A stretch of DNA of 6,167 nt from Candidatus Hydrogenedentota bacterium (GTDB lineage: Bacteria; Hydrogenedentota; Hydrogenedentia; Hydrogenedentales; SLHB01), in the NCBI GenBank assembly GCA_007118235.1, contig SKRY01000178.1, positions 1 to 6,167 on the forward strand, read 5' to 3'. The translations under genes and the position numbers were made by a program. Shown here one piece after another: positions 1-5,218 of this stretch (the first letter of the stretch is position 1; the number at the start of each line of letters is the position of its first letter). The notes under the pieces are model-generated. The model ran no database searches. It worked only from the letters and a program-made list of their open reading frames with translations, and was not told the DNA's origin.

Positions 1-544
1 AGCAATCCACACGGGTGACTTCCCCCAGCTCCCCGTTGCGGATGTAGTTGCAGATCGGGTAGAACGCGTCCATCGAACGGCCTTGGCTGCCCACTTGCAC
101 GATGCGATCGTACCGCCGGATGGCCTCCTTCATGGCGTGGCCTTCACTGACGGTGTTACACGCCGGTTTTTCGACGTACACATCCTTGCCCGCTTGGCAG
201 GCGTGAACCGTCTGCACCGCGTGCCAGTGGTCCGGCGTCGAGATGAGCACCGCGTCCACGTCATTCCGTTCCAGTAGTTGGCGATAATCGCCGTACTGGT
301 CCACGCCGTACTCCAACATGTCGGCCGCTTCTTGGCGATGGTGGGCGTCCACATCGCACACGGCTACAACCCGCGCCTCGCCGCTGTGGTCCATGGCGCG
401 CATCACGTGGCGGCCCATGCCGCCGTTTCCAATACACCCCAAGGCGATCCGGTCATTGGCGCCCCAGACCCGCTTGGGCAGAATCAAGGGCGCCGCGGCC
501 GCCGCGCCCACCGCCAGAAACTGCCGTCTCGATACGAGACCCAT
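1..544 (-). CDS. Gfo/Idh/MocA family oxidoreductase, Tat-exported, partial (3' end outside window)
   Basis: NAD(P)-dependent oxidoreductase of the Gfo/Idh/MocA family, which mostly oxidises or reduces sugars, inositols and their derivatives; the substrate cannot be told here. I read 181 residues before the window edge; family members are usually 350-450. Residues 1-29 are a twin-arginine signal: SRRQFL at 5-10, an alanine-rich hydrophobic stretch at 11-22, and a likely cleavage point near VWGA/ND. This suggests folded export to the periplasm. A Rossmann fold follows, with the glycine-rich nucleotide loop GCIGNGGMG at 36-44, an acidic strand end at VCDVD (62-66), STPDHWH at 102-108, and the family EKP signature at 125-127, whose lysine is normally catalytic. 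The start is chosen because GGAGG lies 8 bases upstream (553-557 on the complement) and the Tat motif begins at once. It lies 108 bases downstream of the PpiD-like gene on the same strand; co-transcription is possible but not shown. The family call is firm; the substrate is unknown. Confidence 0.93.
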   Translation of the reverse strand, partial: MGLVSRRQFLAVGAAAAAPLILPKRVWGANDRIALGCIGNGGMGRHVMRAMDHSGEARVVAVCDVDAHHRQEAADMLEYGVDQYGDYRQLLERNDVDAVLISTPDHWHAVQTVHACQAGKDVYVEKPACNTVSEGHAMKEAIRRYDRIVQVGSQGRSMDAFYPICNYIRNGELGEVTRVDC

Positions 545-652
545 GGGAACATCCTCCATATACCTCGGGGTTACCGCCGTATGGGATGGGTAGGCAGGCC
601 TCCTTTACCCTCGAGCGGATTACACACGCCTAACGAACAGCCGGGACGCCCG

Positions 653-2560
653 TCATGCGGGCTCCTCAACCATGTCTTCTGGAAGCGCCTCTAATTCGGC
701 ATCCTCCTCCGCATCAGTAAGGCCAAGGACGTGGGCTATGACCCGCTCGTTGGTCTGAATAGGGATGCCGTTCACGGTGCGCATGCGCACGTCCAACAGG
801 TAGTCGTCCAACACCTCGGCCTGCCGGGTCTGGAGTAGCCGTTCCCGCAATTCCTCCCGTTCCTCCGGGTATTGCTCGGCCCACATCTCCTCGCTGGGCG
901 GGGTCTTCTCAACCAACTCAACGAAGTAGAACTGGCCCAGGAAATCACTGACTGGTCCGGCCACGGTTCCGGGTTCCCGGTGAGCCACGGCTTGATGCAC
1001 GTGGCGGGGATTCCAGAAGATGCCGCCGGAATAGTCGAAATCACCGGCCGTGAAGGGATCGAGTTCACCGGTCTCGGCCACGAGTTCGGGAAACGCTTCC
1101 TCAAGCCCCTCAATCCCCTCGAGGTCCTCCGCGTCCCGAATCCGTTCGGCCGCATCCTGAAGCTTTTCCCAATACTCCGGCGTCTGCTCATAATCGGCCA
1201 GATAATCCTCCCGCACGTCCTCCATCACCTCTTCAAAGGGCAGGCGTTCGGGTTCGGTCATTTCGATGATCTCGGCCACGTACAGACGCCGGGGCGTCGT
1301 GATCACATCCGAGATATCGCCTTCCTCGTTGGCGGCAAGCCGGTTCCGGAAGGTGGGCGTGTCTTGCTCCAACACACCGTCAATGAGCGTGGTCTCGCGC
1401 GTGAACAGACCCGTTTCATGGACCTCCAGGCCGGCCTCCTCCGCGGCCGCGCGCAGATCGCCCATATCCCGGGCTTGCTCCACGAGCGCCTCGGCTTCCG
1501 CCTGCAACGCTTCCCGCTGTTCGCCGCTGAGCCGGGCCTCCACTTCAATGGCCCGCACATGGAGTTCACGGTCGCCGGTTTCCTCATCCTCGCGCTCATC
1601 CTCGGCCTTGAAGATGACATACGCATCGGCGCGCGCGACGGGTTCGCTCACTTCCCCAACCTCCAGATCGAGCAGCACCTGTTGATGGGTGGGCAACCCC
1701 TCATGCAAGGTGATCCAACCCAGGTCGCCGCCTTCCTCGGCTTCCGGCGCCACCGAAAACTCCACAGCCAGCTCGGCGAAGTCCTCCCCATCTTCCAGGC
1801 GCTCCAGGATGTCGTCCACCACATCCGGCTGGGGCGGCGTGAGAGAGAAGGACACAAACGCCGCGCGCCGTTCCGGCTCGGTTTGATAGTCTTCCGGCCG
1901 TTCGTCGTAGAACGCGCGCAATTCCTCTTCGCTCACCTCGATGTCCGGCTCGATCCGGGCGTATCGCACCTCGATCTCCGTGTGCTCCCGCTCGAATTCC
2001 TCGCGCACCTCCGATTCAAGCACGCGCACCGAGGCCATCACGCGGCGCGCGGCCAGTTCGCCTTCGGCGCTCTGCCGCAGCTCCGCGTAAATGTTGTCCC
2101 AATTAAGGCCGGGTTGGCGCACCAACTCGTTCCAACGATCCACGTCGAACTGGCCGGTCTCATCCCGGAAAGTGGGGTCCTCTCGCAAGAGTTCGGCCAA
2201 ATACTGCCGGTCGAACGCGTAATTGGACCGCCGGGCGATGTTCTGTAGCAACGCCCGGTCAATAAGATCATTTAAGATCTGGGCCGCGACCCCCATTTGG
2301 GCCAGTTCCTGAGGCGTGGGGATGTCTCCGCCGAACTGCGCTTGCTGTTGTATGGCCTGGTTCAGGCGCTGTTGATACTCTTGGCGGCTGATCGCCACGT
2401 CGCCCACGATGGCCACGGGGCCATGCAACTCTTGCAGTTCACGGGGTGTACGCTGGCCTCCGCCCGAAAACATCCTGGCCCCCACGAAAGGAAAGACGAT
2501 CAACAGTAACGTGGTCCAGAAGATCGGCCGGCGGTACTTGCGCAAATAATCTTGGAGCAT
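653..2560 (-). CDS. PpiD/SurA-like membrane-anchored periplasmic folding chaperone (parvulin-type)
   Basis: Envelope chaperone of the SurA/PpiD class, which handles unfolded proteins emerging from the Sec translocon. At 635 residues it is close to E. coli PpiD (623). RKYRR at 7-11 precedes a single hydrophobic segment at about 13-28, giving an N-in anchor with the rest periplasmic. A SurA_N-like helical domain spans about 47-225, opening with the VAIVGDVAISRQEY element typical of the fold (around 49-62). A parvulin-like domain spans about 230-323; its clearest part is DGEDFAELAVEFS (257-269) followed by GGDLGW (277-282) and VGEVSEPV (301-308). The His of the usual parvulin HIL strand is absent: the equivalent stretch reads FVSFSL, around 235-240, so isomerase activity is doubtful, as reported for E. 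coli PpiD. A second, degenerate region of similar shape (about 333-445) and a very acidic C-terminus (615-635) follow. GAGGA sits 11 bases upstream of the start (2572-2576 complement), a little far. Starting at Met30 would lose the anchor. Identity as PpiD rather than another SurA-like protein is inferred from length and topology. Confidence 0.88.
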   Translation of the reverse strand: MLQDYLRKYRRPIFWTTLLLIVFPFVGARMFSGGGQRTPRELQELHGPVAIVGDVAISRQEYQQRLNQAIQQQAQFGGDIPTPQELAQMGVAAQILNDLIDRALLQNIARRSNYAFDRQYLAELLREDPTFRDETGQFDVDRWNELVRQPGLNWDNIYAELRQSAEGELAARRVMASVRVLESEVREEFEREHTEIEVRYARIEPDIEVSEEELRAFYDERPEDYQTEPERRAAFVSFSLTPPQPDVVDDILERLEDGEDFAELAVEFSVAPEAEEGGDLGWITLHEGLPTHQQVLLDLEVGEVSEPVARADAYVIFKAEDEREDEETGDRELHVRAIEVEARLSGEQREALQAEAEALVEQARDMGDLRAAAEEAGLEVHETGLFTRETTLIDGVLEQDTPTFRNRLAANEEGDISDVITTPRRLYVAEIIEMTEPERLPFEEVMEDVREDYLADYEQTPEYWEKLQDAAERIRDAEDLEGIEGLEEAFPELVAETGELDPFTAGDFDYSGGIFWNPRHVHQAVAHREPGTVAGPVSDFLGQFYFVELVEKTPPSEEMWAEQYPEEREELRERLLQTRQAEVLDDYLLDVRMRTVNGIPIQTNERVIAHVLGLTDAEEDAELEALPEDMVEEPA

Positions 2561-2591
2561 GGACTCAGGGTTCCTCTTTTCTTTGGAATCG

Positions 2592-2611
2592 GCGCCCGCA
2601 TGGCGGGGCGC
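2592..2611 (-). repeat. GC-rich hairpin in the leader of the PpiD-like gene
   Basis: GCGCCC (2592-2597) pairs with GGGCGC (2606-2611). GC/GC pairing continues inside (2598-2599 with 2603-2604) after a one-base bulge at 2605, closing on a 3-base loop. It ends 16 bases above the presumed GAGGA ribosome-binding site (2572-2576) of the leftward gene. There is no T-run on either side, so it is not a standard intrinsic terminator. A role in mRNA stability or translation is only a guess. Confidence 0.5.
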
Positions 2612-2690
2612 GTGCGGATTACTGGACGCCGCGCAACGGCCCTAACGGAGACCATGTTCGCGCGGAAACGCCCGTGTTGCTAGGCAGAAA

Positions 2691-2717
2691 TCGGACAGCC
2701 TACTAGAAGCAGTCCGA
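2691..2717. repeat. Interrupted palindrome, operator-like
   Basis: TCGGAC (2691-2696) is mirrored by GTCCGA (2712-2717). Two further inner pairs (GC with GC) follow after an A/A mismatch, with a 9-base centre. Its size and symmetry fit a binding site for a dimeric regulator or an RNA hairpin. It lies about 130 bases upstream of the leftward PpiD-like gene and 255 bases upstream of the rightward one. No regulator gene is next to it. Confidence 0.4.
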
Positions 2718-2723
2718 CACTCC

Positions 2724-2772
2724 AAAACGCTATCACAAAGCTCCGGCCAAAGGCAACATCCGGCAGCGTTTT
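2724..2772. repeat. Inverted repeat, 8-base perfect arms
   Basis: AAAACGCT (2724-2731) and AGCGTTTT (2765-2772) are perfect reverse complements separated by 33 bases. Inside, GCT-CCGG (2740-2746) could pair with CCGG-C-AGC (2760-2767), so two mutually exclusive stems are possible. Perfect 8-base arms at this spacing can occur by chance, so a regulatory role is unproven. Confidence 0.35.
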
Positions 2773-2958
2773 CGGAGCGTTCTCAATGCAACCGAAATTC
2801 GCTCTCTCCAAATGCATTCTGCTATGGTGATGGCGATGTTGGCGAGTTGCCGCCAGCCGCGTTTTGCGCCCGGATCATTTCGTTCCTGGCGCTTCAGGGG
2901 GAATCAGCCCGGCCTCAATGGATAGATCGCCGCTTCACGGAAGGCTTGGGCGAAGAAA

Positions 2959-2964
2959 AGGGGA
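2959..2964 (+). promoter_or_regulatory. Ribosome-binding site deciding the URO-D-family start
   Basis: AGGGGA lies 7 bases before the ATG at 2972. The upstream in-frame ATG at 2864 has no comparable purine-rich site, and the 36 residues it would add do not resemble the family's N-terminus. The start at 2972 is therefore preferred. Confidence 0.75.
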
Positions 2965-2971
2965 TGCAGCT

Positions 2972-4174
2972 ATGAGCGACACCATGGAGGCCCTGTATCA
3001 GCAACGGCTTCAGCGCTACGTCACCGCATTGCGCAATGGCAAGCCCGACCGCGTGCCCGTGCGTCCGTTGGCCGCGGAATTCGTAGCCACTTACGCGGGC
3101 TACACCTGCCAGGAGATCACCCAGGATTACAACAAGGCCTTTGACGCGGTCCGCAAGTGCGCCAGCGACTTTCAGTGGGACGCATGCGTCGGCAACATGG
3201 TCTACGTCTGGACCGCGCTGACGCAGGCCATGGGGCTGAAGTACTACGCCTCGCCCGGCGTCGAGATAAGCGCCGACACGGCCTTTCAATACATCGAGCC
3301 GCCGGAGCATGCGGCGCACATGCTGCCGGAGGAATACGACGCGCTCATCGAGGATCCCACCGCGTTCCTATTTAATACGTGGTTCCCGCGCGTATCCAAC
3401 GATGTGGACGCCCCCGGCGAGGCCGTCACCTTCCGCCATAACATGGCGCTCGTGAAGGGCGGCATGTCCATGCTCCAGTACTTCGGCGCATTGGGCCAAC
3501 AAAACGCCCGCCTGCGCGCGGAATGCGGAACGCCGCCCGCCATCGGCGGCATGCTGAAGGCGCCAATGGACATCATCGCGGACAAGCTTCGGGGCTATAT
3601 GGGCCTGACGAACGACCTGCTCACGATACCGGACAAAGTCATGGCCGCCTCGCAAGCCCTCGTGCCCCATCTCACCCACATGGCCGTCACCTTGTCCGGG
3701 GCGGATCCCGAGCGGAATGTCCCCGTCGCCTTTTGGATGCACCGAGGCTGCGTGCCCTTTGTGAAGCAAGAGCACTTTGACGCCATCTATTGGCCCACGC
3801 TGAAACAGGTCATCGAGGGTATTTGGTCGCACGGCCTTCAAACGCTGTTCTATGCCGAGGGCGACTGGACCGCGCATTTGGAAGCTTTCGCCGAACTGCC
3901 AGAGAAGAGCATTGTGTTCCACTTGGACCAAAGCGATCCCGTGGAGACGCAGCGGATCCTCGGCAAGAAGTTCTGCATTACCGGCGGCGTGCCCAACGCC
4001 CTCTTGGCGTATGGGAGCGAGGACGAGGTCCGGGCGAAATGCAAGGAACTCATCGACTTGTGCGCGCCGGACGGCGGCTATTGCATGGATGCCAGCGCCA
4101 TCATGCAAAACGACTCCAAGCCCGAAAACGTCCGGGCCATGACCGATTTCACCATTGAATATGGCAAGTACTGA
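2972..4174 (+). CDS. Uroporphyrinogen decarboxylase (URO-D) superfamily protein, function unassigned
   Basis: Cytoplasmic TIM-barrel protein of the URO-D superfamily, which includes HemE (haem synthesis) and cobalamin/coenzyme M methyltransferases such as MtaA. The 400 residues have no signal peptide or membrane segment. Superfamily-like features are NGKPDRVPVRP (22-32), close to the usual opening, IGGMLKAPMDI (191-201), the FHLDQSDP strand (316-323), CITGGVPNALL (335-345) and the closing GGYCMDASAIM then SKPENVRAM (368-390). True HemE has an N-terminal arginine-rich RQAGR motif; the equivalent stretch here reads RPLAAEFVATYAGYT, so HemE is unlikely. MtaA-type enzymes bind zinc through His-x-Cys plus a late Cys; here the first site reads FYAEGDW (293-299) and only C371 lies near the second. 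Methyl transfer by that mechanism is therefore also doubtful. No corrinoid protein or methyltransferase partner is adjacent; the gene appears single, divergent from the PpiD-like gene. Superfamily is fairly sure, reaction unknown. Confidence 0.85.
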   Translation: MSDTMEALYQQRLQRYVTALRNGKPDRVPVRPLAAEFVATYAGYTCQEITQDYNKAFDAVRKCASDFQWDACVGNMVYVWTALTQAMGLKYYASPGVEISADTAFQYIEPPEHAAHMLPEEYDALIEDPTAFLFNTWFPRVSNDVDAPGEAVTFRHNMALVKGGMSMLQYFGALGQQNARLRAECGTPPAIGGMLKAPMDIIADKLRGYMGLTNDLLTIPDKVMAASQALVPHLTHMAVTLSGADPERNVPVAFWMHRGCVPFVKQEHFDAIYWPTLKQVIEGIWSHGLQTLFYAEGDWTAHLEAFAELPEKSIVFHLDQSDPVETQRILGKKFCITGGVPNALLAYGSEDEVRAKCKELIDLCAPDGGYCMDASAIMQNDSKPENVRAMTDFTIEYGKY

Positions 4175-4251
4175 AGGACCGTAACCGAGACTGTCAATTG
4201 TCACAGGAGATTCCAATCGCTGGATAAGGACGCTGCTCTAGGGAGGGACAG

Positions 4252-4342
4252 CCCCCTTCCAAGGAGGGGAATTCTCCATCCAAAGCGGCGCCATCGGGTG
4301 AGGGGCCCAATTCCCCCTTTGAAGGGGGTGGCCCGGAGGGCC
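4252..4342. repeat. REP/BIME-like pair of inverted hairpins
   Basis: The right-hand unit has two tandem hairpins: CCCCCTT (4313-4319) with AAGGGGG (4322-4328), then GGCCC (4330-4334) with GGGCC (4338-4342). The left-hand unit, CCCCCTTCCAAGGAGGGG (4252-4269) followed by AATT, closely resembles the reverse complement of the first right-hand hairpin plus its flanking AATT. The two units therefore face each other about 45 bases apart, the layout of a bacterial interspersed mosaic element or a very short palindromic mobile element. This C-run/G-run type of hairpin is common as dispersed copies in intergenic DNA of many bacteria. Copy number cannot be judged from one window. Confidence 0.6.
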
Positions 4343-4390
4343 GGGGGATGTAAACGCCCGGCACACCGCCTTACCCGGCGATTGGGAAGG

Positions 4391-4397
4391 AAAGGAG
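4391..4397 (+). promoter_or_regulatory. Strong ribosome-binding site for the 62-codon frame
   Basis: AAAGGAG is a near-consensus Shine-Dalgarno sequence, 7 bases before the ATG at 4405. It is the strongest such site in the window and the main reason for taking the short downstream frame seriously. Confidence 0.6.
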
Positions 4398-4404
4398 TAC
4401 CGCC

Positions 4405-4593
4405 ATGAGTGAGCACACCACGCCTTCTTCTTCCCCAGCCGCCAACCGGGCGCCGGGCGTATGCGTACCCTGGGAGGAAAAACGCCAAGAGTTTCCCAAA
4501 ATCATGGGAGATGAAGCTATTGTGAAGCGAACCTGGGAAGAAAACGATCAGCTCGCCTACCTGTTCATTTGGCATTGCTTGCTGTCGTTCTGA
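4405..4593 (+). CDS. Possible small protein of unknown function (or 5' remnant of a larger gene)
   Basis: I do not recognise this 62-residue product. The first 20 residues are rich in Ser, Pro and Ala and look disordered. Residues 24-51 (EEKRQEF to WEENDQLA) are charged and probably helical, and the last 11 (YLFIWHCLLSF) are aromatic and hydrophobic, too short for a confident membrane span. In favour of a gene: an AAAGGAG site at ideal spacing, and the Trp and charged residues look protein-like. Against: it sits between two blocks of intergenic palindromes, has no family match I know, and its third-position GC is about 61% by hand count, apparently below its neighbours. The hydrophobic end running straight into repeat-rich DNA could mean that an insertion truncated a longer gene. 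It starts 230 bases after the URO-D-family gene and could be read from the same transcript. Confidence 0.45.
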   Translation: MSEHTTPSSSPAANRAPGVCVPWEEKRQEFPKIMGDEAIVKRTWEENDQLAYLFIWHCLLSF

Positions 4594-4963
4594 CCCCTCC
4601 CCTTTTCGATCCAGGCCCGCTCACGCCCTCCCCGGCGCGTGGGCGGGCCATTTGGCATCCGTTTTGCAGCCCGGCGCAGGTTGGGCGCGCCCATTCGCCG
4701 GATATCGCAGCCTTGCAGGCGGCCACTAAATGCCGGCGAGACGCCGGCGGTACGTCCTCCCCCATTTGGCGAGAATGACTTTCTGTTTCAGGAGTTAACC
4801 CGCGGGTTGAATGAAAAATGAAAAGCCCTAGCGGATCACGCGCCAAAGGCGCGATAGCACGTAGCCGCGGGGAAGCGGAGCGCACCTCCAGGATCGGCGC
4901 CGTCCCCCGAGGCCCGTCCTGAAAGGACGGAACAAAGGCTTACCCGGTTGGGCGCGCATCCTC
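4594..4963. repeat. Palindrome-rich intergenic block
   Basis: This 370-base, GC-rich stretch has no credible gene and at least five short palindromes. They are GGGCGCGCCC (4683-4692); GCCGGCG-AGA-CGCCGGC (4732-4748); AACCCGCGGGTT (4797-4808); CGCGCC-AAA-GGCGCG (4839-4853); and CCGTCCT-GAA-AGGACGG (4914-4930). A weaker CCGC/GCGG stem lies at 4865-4878. The stems differ in sequence, so this is a pile-up of different small repeats rather than one tandem array. None is followed by a T-run, so none is a classical terminator. Open frames on both strands here are by-products of high GC. Confidence 0.55.
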
Positions 4964-4992
4964 TTGACATGGCCGGGATCGTATGCTAGCAT
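4964..4992 (+). promoter_or_regulatory. Sigma-70-type promoter of groEL
   Basis: A perfect -35 TTGACA (4964-4969) is followed by 17 bases and a -10 hexamer TAGCAT (4987-4992, four of six matches to TATAAT). Transcription should start about 6-8 bases further on, inside the left arm of the CIRCE operator. Spacing, orientation and the overlapping operator all support a housekeeping-sigma promoter under HrcA control. Confidence 0.85.
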
Positions 4993-4996
4993 GTTG

Positions 4997-5023
4997 TTAG
5001 CACTCCCAAGGCGTGAGTGCTAA
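4997..5023 (+). promoter_or_regulatory. CIRCE operator (HrcA binding site)
   Basis: TTAGCACTC (4997-5005), nine bases, then GAGTGCTAA (5015-5023): a perfect match to the CIRCE consensus in both arms and spacing. HrcA binds this site to repress class I heat-shock genes. HrcA needs GroEL to stay active, so heat-damaged protein that occupies GroEL relieves repression. Placement over the predicted transcription start fits direct blocking of RNA polymerase. hrcA itself is not in the window. Confidence 0.97.
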
Positions 5024-5218
5024 CAGCCGTTTCCTCGACCCATTGGGCTGTGCGGCGGCTCTTTCTCCGGCAAGCGGCGCCTGCAAGAACGAAGCCGGGA
5101 ATTCCCTCATTCCTGGCGCAAGGACACCACTCCGGAGCAATCCATTTTCCAACTGATGTCTGTTCGATAACAATTTGTGTTCGTTCAGGAAAAAAGAAAA
5201 GAAGGGGAGATTCACACC
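5024..5218 (+). other. Long 5' leader of groEL, no groES
   Basis: There are 195 bases between CIRCE and the groEL start, where a groES gene would be expected in most bacteria but none fits. The frame starting at 5017 encodes nothing like GroES. ACAGCC (5023-5028) and GGCTGT (5046-5051) could form a 6-pair stem just after CIRCE. The last 35 bases are purine-rich and contain the ribosome-binding site GGAG (5206-5209), 9 bases before the ATG. Confidence 0.65.

Larger units (their letters stand above)
2561..2971. other. Divergent intergenic region with inverted repeats, no gene seen
   Basis: This 411-base spacer separates the PpiD-like gene (leftward) from the URO-D-family gene (rightward), so it should carry promoters for both. 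I found no convincing -35/-10 pair on either strand and no CIRCE. It contains three inverted repeats, listed separately (2592-2611, 2691-2717, 2724-2772). Short open frames across it have no ribosome-binding site or recognisable protein character. The in-frame extension of the URO-D gene back to 2864 is treated as non-coding. Confidence 0.6.
4175..4404. other. Intergenic spacer with REP/BIME-like element
   Basis: This 230-base spacer lies between the URO-D-family gene and a possible small gene. Its centre is the inverted hairpin pair at 4252-4342. The first 70 bases after the stop codon show no GC hairpin followed by a T-run, so no standard terminator is visible for the URO-D-family gene. Confidence 0.5.

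Noticed and set aside
601..612. Strong Shine-Dalgarno-like AAAGGAGG on the minus strand between the PpiD-like and oxidoreductase genes
   Set aside because: No start codon follows at a usable distance, and the oxidoreductase has its own GGAGG closer to its ATG.
83..694. Plus-strand open frames across the oxidoreductase region
   Set aside because: They run antisense to a clear Tat-signal plus Rossmann reading frame that continues off the left edge.
872..2248. 458-codon open frame opposite the PpiD-like gene
   Set aside because: It is the complementary shadow of a strongly protein-like gene in GC-rich DNA, with His/Leu/Gly-rich low-information sequence and no recognisable domain.
2864..2971. 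Longer N-terminus for the URO-D-family protein from the ATG at 2864
   Set aside because: No ribosome-binding site precedes it and the extra 36 residues are basic and unlike the family. AGGGGA before 2972 gives a start that fits the usual N-terminus.
3368..4216. 282-codon open frame opposite the URO-D-family gene
   Set aside because: Shadow of the plus-strand gene; no domain or credible start context.
4565..4885. Minus-strand 106-codon and overlapping plus-strand frames in the palindrome block
   Set aside because: They are made of translated palindromes, with no ribosome-binding site and no protein-like composition.
4914..4930. Hairpin CCGTCCT-GAA-AGGACGG as an intrinsic terminator before groEL
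   Set aside because: No T-run follows on either strand; it fits a dispersed palindromic repeat better.
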